From Alectoria sarmentosa (Eukaryota > Ascomycota > Lecanoromycetes > Lecanorales > Parmeliaceae): DNA of 64,000 nt. This document shows positions 22,890 through 33,760 of this stretch, in pieces. The stretch's first letter is position 1, and each line of letters starts with the position of its first letter. Where the stretch lies: positions 124,001 through 188,000 of the forward strand of contig WOGZ01000027.1 in assembly GCA_009733775.1 (NCBI GenBank), read 5' to 3'. Under the pieces are notes generated by a model that was not told the DNA's origin, made no database searches, and saw only the letters and a list, made by a program, of their open reading frames with translations. The position numbers were made by a program, and so were the translations under genes.

Positions 22890-23511
22890 ACGCAAACTTA
22901 TTAATTATAAATGAATATTCAAAATTAAATATAATTTCGATGAAATCATTAATCAATATAAGATAAAATTAATTACTCGAAAATATTCATAAATGAAAAA
23001 AATAAACTATAACGAAACGTTCGCATTTATTTTCAAATTTGAATTATTGAAATTATTGTTCGCCTTAACAATTTATTTAAATTTATTAATTTATTAATTA
23101 AACGTTAATAACGCGTATCTTAATAGCGATTTATATAACGAGATTTATATAATAATATTATTCGAATATTTAAATGTTATTAATAACAAAATGCTTCGTC
23201 TATTGAAAGAATTATACGACTTTAAATAATCGATTTATATTTAAAATATAAAATTCGAGAAGATCATCATTAAAATGAGATTCAAATTTATATTCTCAAA
23301 TAAATGTATTTATATTCGAATTATAGATTCAAAATTAATTATCGTCGCTTTTTATATCGACGATAGTTTTATCTTTATTATAATTAAGATTTTAATAAAC
23401 ATTATTAAAAACGATATTAAGACATTTTTCAAAATGAAAGATTTCGACTCAATCGATAAAATATTCGATATTCAAATACATTATATTACTATTACTTTAA
23501 CTCTTGATTAA
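22890..23511 (+). pseudogene. Copia reverse transcriptase remnant
   Basis: The left part has recognisable traces with in-frame TGA where the family has tryptophan, then NYNETFAFIF in the place of the conserved ETFAPV block. The right part (23275-23511) is open and contains VAFYIDDSFIF, the degenerate YVDD catalytic loop, followed by KTFFKMKDFDSIDKIFDIQI, matching the region after YVDD. Nonfunctional. Confidence 0.85.
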
Positions 23512-23749
23512 TCACAATATATTAAAAAAATTCTTCACAAATATAAAATGAAACAATACATTTCGATCGTTACATCATTCAATAAATACGAAATAATCGA
23601 AATTACGCGCTTCGACGAAAAACGCATTGATTAATTAAATTATCAAAAACGTATTAAAAATCTCATATATTTTATAATTGATATACGACCTAACTTAACC
23701 TTTACGATCGATAAATTAAATTAATTTTATTATAATTTTATTATGCGTT

Positions 23750-24240
23750 ATTTGAATGCAATTAATCGAATATTTAAATACATCGTCGATATTATTAAAT
23801 ATAATCTACGATTTCATAAGAAAAAACACTTTATCACTTATTCAAATTCGATTTACGATAACGATAAAACGAATAAAAAATTCATTTATGAATATATTTT
23901 ATTACGAGATTAAACGGCTTATATTTAAAATAATAAAAAACAAAAAAATATCGTTACATTTATTATTGAAATTAAATACGTCGTTTTTATCGAAATTATT
24001 AAGATAATAATATAAATTACACGATGACTTTAAAAATTACATTTTCGAACTCTTAAAAACGATTCGATTCGTTTATTCGACGATAATAAAAATAATTTTG
24101 CCCTCGCTAAAAATCTTAAATATCATCAACGCATTAAACATATCGATATTCAATATCACTACGTGCGAAAAATCTTAATCAATAATGAAATTATTATAGA
24201 CTTCGTACTTATAAACGATTAAATAACAAATATACTTATC
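23750..24240 (+). pseudogene. Copia RNase H and C-terminal remnant
   Basis: Traces of the RNase H N-terminus are seen at 23756 onward. Near the end (about 24128-24175) the well-kept motif KHIDIQYHYVRK marks the C-terminus typical of Copia polyproteins, before the 3' LTR. Confidence 0.75.
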
Positions 24241-24335
24241 AAATTTTTAATCAAATAGCTCTTTAAACGATGCAAACGATTAATAAATGTATATAATCTT
24301 CATTAATCGAAATAAGCGAATTCATAAAAAGGGAA

Positions 24336-24683
24336 TGTTGTTTAAATTCATTCATTAAGTAATAAACTCGCTTATATGTGTCATACGAAGGATTATATAT
24401 GTCATACGAAAGACTCATGTGAATCATGTGAGTTCGACAAATGATCATGGGAGTAATACCCCTGAGTTCGCCACTTTTCGATAGGAAACCCATAGGAATT
24501 CGGTAGTTGTCCGGGTCCGATTTCGGGGCCCCTTTGTTTTATATAGACTGGATCATGGCCGCCTCCATGCTTTTCTCTTTATGCTGTTTAGACACGATCA
24601 TTACCATAATCATAGTCGCAATCTACTACTATTGAAACCACTCGGCTACTAGTTATTCCGCTCCGCAATCTGTTCTCACAACA
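24336..24683 (+). repeat. 3' LTR of the Copia element
   Basis: 348 bp, TGTTG...CAACA, followed by the AATCC duplication. Its left (inward) half is strongly A/T-mutated relative to the 5' LTR, while its right half is nearly intact. Confidence 0.95.
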
Positions 24684-25959
24684 AATCCATCGCGGCGGCG
24701 AGCATCGACTTTTGGACCAATTAAGGGATATTTAATGCATCCATCTGTGCGACACACCAGTAATTGAGCACATCGGCTTTCATAGATATGGAGATCTCCA
24801 GCAACTCAATGACCTGGTCAGTCCACTCCTTGGAAAGATGCTGGGATTTTGCCGCCGCGCTGTTTCGCACTCGTATCATGTCGAAAGGAATGATATGATG
24901 CTGTTCGGAGAATCGGCCAGTAATCGCGGATTCCCAGTGTCCTGATATAAAGATCCAATACAGAGTCGCGCTCTCGAAGTAGAGCTGTAGATATAAGCAT
25001 TCATGTCCCAAGAGATGGGATTCTTGGGACCCGCCCACAAGGTCAGGTTGTCTGATTGCCATCAGATATCCTCGTCTTCTCGACGTACTTGATTTCAGAA
25101 ACGTTCATGTTTCCAAAGACCTAACGGCGGAAGAACGCTCGAGTTGATGTAACCACCTTGGACTATCATTCCTTTCCAGAGGACGGGGAAGGTCAAAAAG
25201 GCAGACGCTATTCCACGACTAGAGTGTCGAGGTGCCATCTTGAAGGCCCAAACAGGTCCCTAGAATAATGTTGGAACTGAGACTGGAAACTGTGGAGAAG
25301 GCAGGTGAGGACCGAAGACGTGGACGGCGAGGAGGGAAGATAAGGACGGGAGACGAGGCGGGCGGGCAAGTGTTAGGCGGGAGTGTCACGACGGTCAGGC
25401 AGGAATTCATTAAGCGGCAATCTGGGAGCCAATAAATACCGGGAAAAGGCCTGTCTGTTCTACTAATTCGTGCTGATGACATAAAATATTTTAGAGTCCC
25501 AATAAAAGCCTGCTTGATACTTATCTCTTGCAATCCTATTCTACCATAATTGAAGCATTATCACACTTGTGGGTAGCCTGGGGAGCTTATGTATGGACGC
25601 ATTGTCAAGAGAGGTATGCATGTCTGTTGCTAGGCATGGTCATTGTCCATTCCTTTTAGCTCTGCAACTTATACCAAACGCGTGCCCACACTCAACGGCC
25701 TCTTCTTCTTCCTTATAACAACCGCATCCCACCATTTTATTTCAACCCCGCTGAAATCATGTCGTCTTTGCAACCAAACCTCCTTCAGGCAATGCATCCC
25801 TCGATCTTAAGGCACGGAGAAAGCAGCTGGACGAAGACTACGGGAAGGCTTACGACCTTATGGAAACAGATACGCTCGCATTCTTGAGTAACATAGAACG
25901 TATTTAAAGACAAGATAGATTTCAGGACTGTTGACTCGCTTGGTCCATGTCCTCTCGTA
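24684..25959. other. Right flank of the retroelement, possible gene fragments
   Basis: A 113-codon minus frame (25062-24721, MAIRQPDLVGGSQESHLLGH...) looks protein-like but matches nothing I know. On plus, about 25795-25907, a frame without its own ATG reads SLDLKARRKQLDEDYGKAYD and then a further 15 or so residues to a stop. Both could be remnants of genes disturbed by or near the insertion. GC content returns to normal immediately after the LTR. Confidence 0.35.
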
Positions 25960-27899
25960 CTACGTCATTACTTTCTCCTTACATTCGATGCTAGACACTC
26001 AGTCAGTAAGTGTGTCTGAAAAGACTAGCTAGGAAAACTAACCCATATTTCTCCTTCAGCTCCCGCATCAATGGCTTGTTGATACTTGGACTCATTGGCG
26101 CGAGGATACCTTTGTCTAAGATTGTGCCATCAAGGACTTGCTTGACAGCTGCAATACGCTACGTTAGTCTCTCTTCTTGCTAGAGGCATGCTGGGACTCT
26201 ATGCGACACTCAAGCCGGTCAAAGATGGGCTTGTCGAAAGAAAGGCAGCTTTGCCATATGAAGAGCCATTCGAACCGCAAAAGATTGCCGCAACACTGGA
26301 AGACTTGCCTACTCCACAAGGTATGCCAACTAGCTTCGCCATTGCTGAATAACCGCCAGATCCAATGGGAGTGCCGTATTCGCAGAGGGTAGAAGTTATA
26401 GTGTCCACACTACCGTCTTTGTTCTTGATCTCAAAATTATGTTGGAGGAACTTCGCGCCAGGTGTTAGAATTGTGCATTTTTGAGAAACGTCAGAGCACA
26501 AAGATTATACTTACCACGAAATCACGCTCACCCTCCTCGTAAGCCATCTTTTCCTCAAGAGTAGCACATAGCGTGTCCAATGGATTCCCTTTTGGCGTAA
26601 TCTTTGACTCTGAAAAGATACCGACTGCCTTGCAATGTCAAACCCGCCAGAATATGATCGCTAGGGTACACAATTACTTACGCCACTTGAGACCTGCCAC
26701 CAATCGATTCTTTTCATTGGTATTCTCGAATGTTGTTTTGGACGAGATTGCCCACACTAGATCGTTGTCACTTGATGAGCTAGCACCGAGGATCTTCTTG
26801 GTGGCTTCTTTCCAAGCGATTGGCTCTTTCAAGAAGTTCTGCTCCTCTTCACTGAGGAAGCCAATGTCAACGAGAACTTTGATGAACTCCGGGAAGCCGG
26901 CGTAACGGAGGGTGCCACGAATCACTGTTTGCGCTTCCGGAATGTTGTATCTGAAAAGAGTTAGACATTATTAATACACATACAGGTTTGTATTCTTACC
27001 TTTCTCGATAGCCTGTGCTATCTCGATTTCCGTAGGCGACGAAATTAAAGCCTAAAAAGCCCGTATAATACGGTTTCGCTGTCCCCATAAGGTCCTCGCC
27101 TCTCACATGAATATCTTTACCGTTCTCCAAGTACTTGGCTTCGTTCTTCAACGCCAACAGAACCCCACGGCTACTCCAGCTAAACTTGTACCCTGCAGAC
27201 GGTCAGCAAACGCGGAGATGAATCAATTAGCATGTACCTAGAGGATTATCCGAGTCTGACATAACAATTAGCTTCAACGGTCTTATGCTTTGTCATCGTA
27301 GTAATACTCTCTGGTGCGGGTAAGCCGCAACAAAAGCTCCTGAAGGCACGGACAGAACCTCCTTCCTTGTGAACGCGATCGATTATGTCTATAGCGTACA
27401 GATGGTCGATTCTTGAAAAGAGCGTGTTAGAGGAAGGATAAGACAGAGTATGGTTGTCAGAAGGCATACCCAGGATCAAGCTATAATCGTCAGCAAAATA
27501 AGCCGTGAATTCTACACCGTTTCGACTTACCCCAATCTCATTCATAACCGTAATTCCCGCAGCCTTGACCTCATCATCTAACGCCTGCATAGCCGGCGAT
27601 ACATACGACGTAGTGACTACATTTTTCTTCGCTTTGATAGCCGCCTTCACCACAGCAACATGGTATGTATAGGGTATCAGCGAGATTGTGACGTCGTGTT
27701 TGGCTACTGCGTCTTCCAGAGCGGATGTATCATTTACGTCGAGGCTGACGGCCTTGGTGTTGGTAAAGTTGCTGGCGAGCTTCTGGGCCGAGGCCAGCGT
27801 ACGGCAGGCGACAGTGACGTGCACGCCGGCGTCGGAAAGGACTTGGACGGTAGGCGTGGTGACGAAGCCGGAGCCGAGGAGGAGGGCGGATTGCGGCAT
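25960..27899 (-). CDS. LYS9: Saccharopine dehydrogenase (NADP+, L-glutamate-forming)
   Basis: Ten exons: 27899-27531, 27480-27470, 27411-27308, 27255-27238, 27192-27000, 26950-26682, 26624-26515, 26450-26309, 26148-26043 and 25990-25960, giving 450 residues. It makes saccharopine from aminoadipate semialdehyde and glutamate, the penultimate step of fungal lysine synthesis. The start MPQSALLLGSGFV gives the NADP-binding Rossmann glycine motif. Splicing restores NEIGLDPGIDHLYAID, CCGLPAPENSDNPLGYKFSW, GLKWLGIFSESKITPKGN, STLCEYGTPIGSGGYSAM and a C-terminus KEKYGIECKEKVMT. Exons 2 and 4 have only 11 and 18 nt. Intron 8 (26149-26308) uses a GC donor (GCAAGT). The final acceptor was chosen because it gives the family ending; the unspliced alternative reads into a stop. 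Very secure. Confidence 0.95.
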
Positions 27900-29127
27900 T
27901 CTTATTGTGAAGGACGTTGCACTGAGAGGATAGTATAACGATTGAGCTGGTCCGAAGGATGAGACTTTCAGTCTTTTCACATAAAATCGAAGAACTTTTT
28001 TAAGCGCTCCCGTTGCGGTTAATTAGCCTCATACCATGTTTCATCCTTATTAGTCAAATTCAGAAAACTCAGGTTTTTTTGATATTCCTACTCTGAATTT
28101 TTTTTTTTTACTATTCATATTTCAAGTATAAACATAAGTATACACATTGAATGTATTCAAATTTCTGAAATTTTGTTACTATTATTGATAACAAAATTCC
28201 TAAAAATTATTTATAAAATTACAATGTCTTCTTTTTTCCAAAAAAAAAAAAGAATAATCGCACTTTGCATACTCCGCCTCCATCCAGATCCGCTTTTCGC
28301 TCAAAAAGGTCTACCTTACAATTTGATTTTGTTTGTTTGTTCTGTTTCTCTAAAATTGTACGGGTCGTCGGTAAGCTCAATTCATGTCGGCAGGAATCTA
28401 GCACTTGAAAGACCGGTTCACAGCCGTTTTTCCTGGCACCAGAGTCTATATCTATGATGCCGTTCACATGATTTTATTGACAACATGCCGACATTCTTTC
28501 CCCAGCTCGCGATCGTATTGACATGGCTGCGGGACAGGACATCTTCTGCTGCCCTCCTCCTACAATAGTATTGGTGGCGGCCTGATCGAGCGCAGGGTAG
28601 CTTGGCTCTACCTATGTAAACGGATATCATTGCAAGCAGATCCCTTTATGGCTGTCATTCCGTTCGTACAGGAATCCAAGCATCGAGCACCTCGTTCCAG
28701 TACCTGAAGTTTGTTGGCAATTTGCTTTTGAACAACCCTGTACCAGGTACACTGTGAAGAAGGAAGTCCAGGAAATAGTATCAAAAGCATATAAGCACGG
28801 AAAGCTTGGAGGAGCTGCGCAATCGGAGTAGAATACTTGGGTTCTGGATGAGCCAGTGAGCTCGCTGAGTTGGGGGAAGATTTGTGCACAGTGGGCGTGT
28901 CAAAGTTTGGAATTTCATAGCACTTGTGTGGGCTTGTTTTAAAATTCATGGATCTGCGACTACCAAGAATATTCTTTCACCAAGAAAGTGCTTTCACTCC
29001 AATTTCGCTAATCTGGCCTGAAGAATGCTACACGATAGCGTGATCTTATTAGTGCTGAGGCGAGAAGATCAACTCGAGCACAGGAGAGCATCCTTCTTCA
29101 TGAAGAACATGTCGACATCATGGCCTA
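27900..29127. other. Intergenic, AT-rich centre
   Basis: This contains the LYS9 promoter and the 3' flank of the epimerase gene. 28060-28260 is AT-rich with T9-11 and A11 runs. No credible gene is seen; short ORFs on both strands between 28400 and 28950 have no recognisable motif. Confidence 0.5.
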
Positions 29128-30018
29128 CTAGAAGTAGTTCGCGTCCATGTCCGCGAGCAAACCTGGCTGAGTAGGGTGCCAACCCAGCTCCTTCTGAGTC
29201 TTCTCACTCGAGGTAGGATTGTCCATTGCGATCATATGGGCCAAGAAACCAATAGTCCCCATAGCTTCCTGCACAGGTTGACCTTGCAACGGCAGCCGAA
29301 GATGCTTGCCGACCACCATCAAAATATCTTTCATCGATACGCCTTGTTCAGCAACAGCATGATAAGTGGCACCAGCGGTGCCTTTCTCCAGCGCGAGACG
29401 AAGCAGAACCGCAGCATCATCTCTGTGGACGGCGGGCCATCGAGCTGAACCGTCGTCCACGTAAATGACGGAGCCCTTTAGACGGTACAGGTTGATCAAC
29501 TGCGGGATCAGTCCGTTGTCTCCTGCGCCGTGTACCGTCGGGGAGAACCGGATCACCGAGCCTCGCACTTGCTTTTCCTTGGACAGTGCGTAGACCAAAT
29601 CTGCAGACTTGACGCGATCGGACAACGGGGTGTTCCGTTCTGGTTCAGCGTCCTCGATCGCCAGTGTTCCCTTGAGGCAAGTCAGCGTGCCAGAAGCGAT
29701 GACGAGTGGTTTTCCCGTGCCAGCTAGCACTTCCCCTATGGCTTCGATGGCTACTCTGTCGGTTGCACAGGCTCCGGCCAAGTCCTGGAAGTCATGGATG
29801 AAGGCCAGATGAATAACGCCGTCGGCGGCCTTTGCACCGCTTTTCAGGCTCTCGATGTCATTCAAGTCACCCTTGTGAGCTTCGGCACCAGCTTTGATGA
29901 CTGCCTGGGCGCTTGCATCATTACGAGCGAGACCAAGGACCTGGTGACCATTTTTGACGAGTTCTTGAACGGTGGCGCGTCCGATGAAGCCAGCGGCACC
30001 TGTGACGAAGACACGCAT
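29128..30018 (-). CDS. NAD-dependent epimerase/dehydratase (extended SDR)
   Basis: Intact single exon of 296 residues. The N-terminus MRVFVTGAAGFIGRATVQEL has the extended-SDR nucleotide-binding motif TGxxGxxG. Further on are GDLNDIESLKSGAKAADGVI, the strand ending VIHLAF, the active-site strand VIASGT, and a YALSK sequence in the place of the YxxxK catalytic pair, then VIRFSPTVHGAGDNG, typical of this family. Fungal proteins of this type are annotated as NAD-dependent epimerases or dihydroflavonol-reductase-like enzymes; the substrate cannot be read from sequence. Its neighbours are two decayed enzymes (SDR and O-methyltransferase), so it might be the survivor of a small metabolic cluster. 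That is inference. Confidence 0.92.
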   Translation of the reverse strand: MRVFVTGAAGFIGRATVQELVKNGHQVLGLARNDASAQAVIKAGAEAHKGDLNDIESLKSGAKAADGVIHLAFIHDFQDLAGACATDRVAIEAIGEVLAGTGKPLVIASGTLTCLKGTLAIEDAEPERNTPLSDRVKSADLVYALSKEKQVRGSVIRFSPTVHGAGDNGLIPQLINLYRLKGSVIYVDDGSARWPAVHRDDAAVLLRLALEKGTAGATYHAVAEQGVSMKDILMVVGKHLRLPLQGQPVQEAMGTIGFLAHMIAMDNPTSSEKTQKELGWHPTQPGLLADMDANYF

Positions 30019-30930
30019 TTTCTTCTCGTGAAGTAGGTTTGATGGACTTGAACGATGAATGCTTAGTAAGATTTGGATTTCAAGTTGCCAAGCAGAAGAC
30101 GGGATCCGTACCTCGTAAGCTTGGACACATGGAGAAGTGATCTAGAAGCATTATGATGGTGATGGAATCTTCATCTTTAAGAATGGTTGTAATTCGGACT
30201 TGAGACACCGATAAGTCCGTTGCTCTCATCATCAAGGCGTTTCTCAAGTTGTCATCAATCTGCTCCGCAGCCTTGGCGGTTGAGCGGGACTGTGTAAGGT
30301 ACAGTCAGGTATTTTTCACTCGGTCAACTTGCGGCGCCAAGAGCCCTATCTCCGCGTCCTAGCAGCCATACAACATAGTCACACGCTCATGCTCGTGATA
30401 CGTAGGACTTTCTTCGGTAATTCGGTATTTTTCTGCAGTCCGAATGTAAAAGTGACGGCGGCATTGGTCGTTGATTTATCAATGCTAATAAGAAGGAGCT
30501 CCGGCTGCACGAAAGCAAACGGGTCTGCACAGGTAATAAGCTTCGACGTCTTGGCATAGGATCACGTAAGGTAAGGTACTTTAGTGTATCCTACAACATA
30601 GCGTGCTGTATTATTATTATTTGACCGCCTTTTTCATCCAGTCATGAAAGCCAAAATTAAGGGAAAGAATCCTCCGTACGAGGCCGTGTCATGGCTATTA
30701 GCACTGTCCCGGACTCCGCAGACCTAAAGACTGTTCTTTTGGACACCATCTCCATCTCCACAGAGAGCCAAGAGAAAATCAAACGGCTTGCAAAATAATG
30801 TATACAAATCGTACCTTTATCCGATCTGAGTCATCATCAGGGTGGCTGCTTCTGACTTTACCGTATTCTTTACCTTCAAATTTATTGATTCTTTCCCAAT
30901 CCGGACCCAGCACCTATAATACCGTGATGA
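30019..30930. other. Intergenic, nothing firm
   Basis: Holds the epimerase promoter. A 76-codon plus ORF at 30329 has no recognisable motif. No RNA gene or repeat seen. Confidence 0.45.
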
Positions 30931-30939
30931 AGCAGCTTA

Positions 30940-31680
30940 CCTGGCTGAGTATATTATAGGCTGCTCCTCCGGCTTTGGCCTCTCGCTCACTCGCATTGCG
31001 TAGGCGGACATGCCGTTATTGCGACCCCACGCGCATGTCCGAGCTCCTTGCCGAGGTCAAGGGCAAAGGGGCAATATGGTTCCAGCTGGACCTGGACAGT
31101 CTCATCAGCGCACAGGTTGTTAGGACCTTGAGAAGTCAGGCCATGAGATCGACGTCTCGGTGAATAATCGGGGCTTTTCAACCTTCCGCCCATAGAAACC
31201 TTCGCCAAGGACGCAATCCGCGCCGAGATGGAGCCGATGGATTTCGGGCCCCTGCGTTTGATCCAAGCGGTGCTGCCTCACATGCGCGGCGTTCTCGTGA
31301 ACATGAGCGGTGGCGCGGCCCTCGAGGCTAGAGGTAGCATGGGTGCTTATGCCGGAGCCAAGGCCGGACTCGAAAGTACGTGTAACATCCGCGACTCACT
31401 TGTATTTTTAGCCCTAAGTTGGATTCATTCACAGGTCTGACGAAGGTCCTGGTAAAGGAGGTGGCCCCGTTCAAACATCCAAGCCTTGACTATCGCCCTG
31501 GGCACCTTCAACACTGGCATGGGCAAGACTGCCATGCTAGGCAGGAATCCCCTCTCGGGCAATGACATGGGATCTGTTGCCAAACAGACGATCCGGTACA
31601 TTTCTAGCGGCGATATTGTCCCCAATGGCGATAAGGACTAGTCCGTGAAGGCGGTCTACGAGGTCGTGGTAGGCGAGGGT
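30940..31680 (+). pseudogene. Short-chain dehydrogenase, decayed
   Basis: Fragments in shifting frames follow the classical SDR order. IIGCSSGFGLSLTRIA matches the TGxxxGxG cofactor loop and ends at TAG. EVKGKGAIWFQLDLDS follows. EIDVSVNNRGFSTF corresponds to the NNAG motif. VLVNMSGGAALEA and YAGAKAGLE carry the catalytic serine and YxxxK. ALGTFNTGMGKTAMLGRN follows in another frame. At least two stops and two frameshifts are needed to link them. A normal-looking intron is retained after GLE (donor GTACGT near 31378, acceptor CACAG near 31435). The gene is clearly broken; its former substrate is unknown. Confidence 0.85.
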
Positions 31681-32061
31681 GCCGGAGTCGGACGCGAAGC
31701 CGAGCGGTTCCTCCCATTAGGCACTGACATGACAGCCTGGGTTCAACGGTTCAGGAATACTCGCGCACGGCCTAAAGGTCTTTGGGGATGTCACCAAGAA
31801 CGTCAGCATTGGCAAATGCTTCAGAATGTCTACTTTTTCCATCGTCTGGCCGGGTGCACAAGGATTTGGCCCTATGCTGTGCATCCCAGCGCCAGATGAT
31901 GGGGGAATGTTGTTACGATCGCTGGCAACCGGAAGAAGAGAGAATAGCGAGAAAGCGATGAGCACGGAATGATGCAACCTCTTGATCTTCCTGGCGAGAA
32001 TCCGGGCTTTTCGACATTACTGAGCGCATTGAATCTGGCTCCAAATACACTACAAGGAGTC

Positions 32062-33481
32062 CTACTTTGCAATCTCTACCTCGACAATGCCTTGCACTAC
32101 CAGCGGCGATCTGGAGATCCTGACCCCCTCATAGCTAGTAGACTTCAGCAACTCGCGCCAATGCGACTCGGTGCTCTCCTGGGCCGCCACCATCACCATC
32201 ATAGCCAGATCGTACGCCGTGGTGTGAGGGTGGGCCAGGGTCTTGGGAACGATGTGGTCATGTGTCAGGAGTGTAATGTAGCCCGGCGTCATTGCTCCTT
32301 TTTGCCTCTCGAGAATCTTGCGAGCCGGCTCGTTGGATCAGTCGTGGAGGACATCATGAATGTAATATGCATGTGCTCCTGTGGTTGAGTAGTCCATGGT
32401 CGGAGTGCCTGCGACCTTGGCTGCGCAGGACAAGTCTTACATTAAATAGGCTAGACTGTGATAAAGTCGTAGCCTGTTTTGTTAACGGGGCCAGAATAAT
32501 TGGAGAGCTCTACGACCTCTGGCATAGTCTGCAAATACAGACAAGCAGCTATCTCTGGATGAGCTTGGCGGAACCTTTCCATGTCGAGACCAACATTACC
32601 TCCCACGCTCAATATAAAAGGACAATCGGTGTCAGAATTTGGAAGGGTATTGTGCGAAAAGATGTCCAACCATCCGAACGCAAAATACCGTCAGCGGTAT
32701 CACAGGGTTTCTACCACCCATCTGATCCAGATACTCGGGCGTCTTGAAGAAGTAAGGGATTGCCGCATGATAAATGAGTCAGTCAATAGTACGTAGACGT
32801 ATCCCCTTGTGATTCTCGTTGCTCAGCGACATACAGATAGTCGATCCACTCTCAAGAGACTGGCCGAGGAAGAGCAAAAGCGAACTCGGTCGGCTCGAAG
32901 CCCCCGATCGAAATCTCTTGAAGCACATGCTTGCCGGTAAGTGGCGATGGAAGCGGACTAGACCGGTCACCAACTCCGTAAAGCTTCCAGACCATTCTCT
33001 GTCCATCTACCTGGACACTGAATAAAGAGGTCAGGGTCACAAGATGCGATCTCTGCGAGCTACTCGCCCGTCATGCCCCCGTCACCGCATTCGTGCCGCT
33101 TCTCGAAAAGCTGCGGATCTTTTCCCATTTCCAGAGCCGCTCCTAGCGCTGGCTGATGGTGTTGCGGCTTCAGTCCAAGACATATTTGCTATTGGGCGCG
33201 TACATGACCCATACGGAGTCTCGCGACGAACTCCCTTCCCGTACGGGCCAATTTCTATGAGAAATTGGCCGTCGATGCGGACCTGATGTATGATATCGTC
33301 GTCGAGTCGAGACGCTAGGGCATACGCTGTCAGGACTGCCTGAAGCTTTTCCGTCATCACCAAAGGATTCAGCGTTCATTCCCTCCCGAGTCTGCGGGAT
33401 TCTGAAGATTTTGGCCGTCGTGTCCCTCACTTGGTCCCAGAGCGAAGCAGAGATCTCCAGAACAGAATCAAGAGGAGCCAT
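32062..33481 (-). pseudogene. Fungal O-methyltransferase, decayed
   Basis: On the minus strand, pieces in several frames follow the fungal SAM-dependent O-methyltransferase order: SCDPDLFIQ, FFKTPEYLDQMGGRNP, LSVGGNVGLDMERFRQAHPE (the glycine-rich SAM loop), LQTMPEVVE, AYYIHDVLHD followed by TGA where tryptophan is expected, NEPARKILERQKGAMTPGY, and ESTESHWRELLKSTSYEGVR, ending at a stop at 32062. Stops and frameshifts interrupt it repeatedly. The family resembles sterigmatocystin-type methyltransferases of secondary metabolism. It faces the decayed SDR tail-to-tail. Confidence 0.88.
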
Positions 33482-33760
33482 GTATAGTGCACCTCATGGC
33501 ACTTGGAAAGATGACCAAATCTAGATATTTGGATGTGATATTTTTGATGCCAGTCATCCATCGTAATCGACACCTGCGTTAGTGAGTCATGTGCGTTTAC
33601 TACTCATGCTATGTGCCAAGTGTCCAGATGAATCCAACTTCAATCGATCCCTTGTCAAATAAGTAGTATCGAGTCTAATTGCTCGAAAGCCTACAAGTTA
33701 ATCGAGGTCTCTTTCCAACCATAGCCCCAAAACCGATCACACCAAAGGCTACCCCACAGA

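Larger units (their letters stand above)
19397..24683 (+). mobile_element. Ty1/Copia LTR retrotransposon, complete but inactivated
   Basis: The 5287-bp element has two 348-bp LTRs (19397-19744 and 24336-24683), each starting TGTTG; the right one ends CAACA. It is flanked by identical 5-bp AATCC duplications (19392-19396 and 24684-24688). The interior is extremely AT-rich with no long ORF. Decayed protein traces read, in order, a Gag zinc knuckle (about 20636), integrase (21580-21870), reverse transcriptase (about 22890-23511) and the RNase H/C-terminal region (about 23750-24240). Integrase before reverse transcriptase defines Copia rather than Gypsy. Stops occur in every frame. The damage is all C-to-T/G-to-A, as in repeat-induced point mutation, but its sequence context is unusual (see findings). 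Confidence 0.97.

Noticed and set aside
21900..23520. AT-rich retroelement ORFs as live genes
   Set aside because: Amino-acid composition is dominated by Ile/Asn/Lys, frames are short and broken; they are fossils of the Copia polyprotein.
26016..26042. A 27-bp last intron in LYS9
   Set aside because: Too short, and both it and read-through give a non-family C-terminus; the 52-bp intron gives the expected ending.
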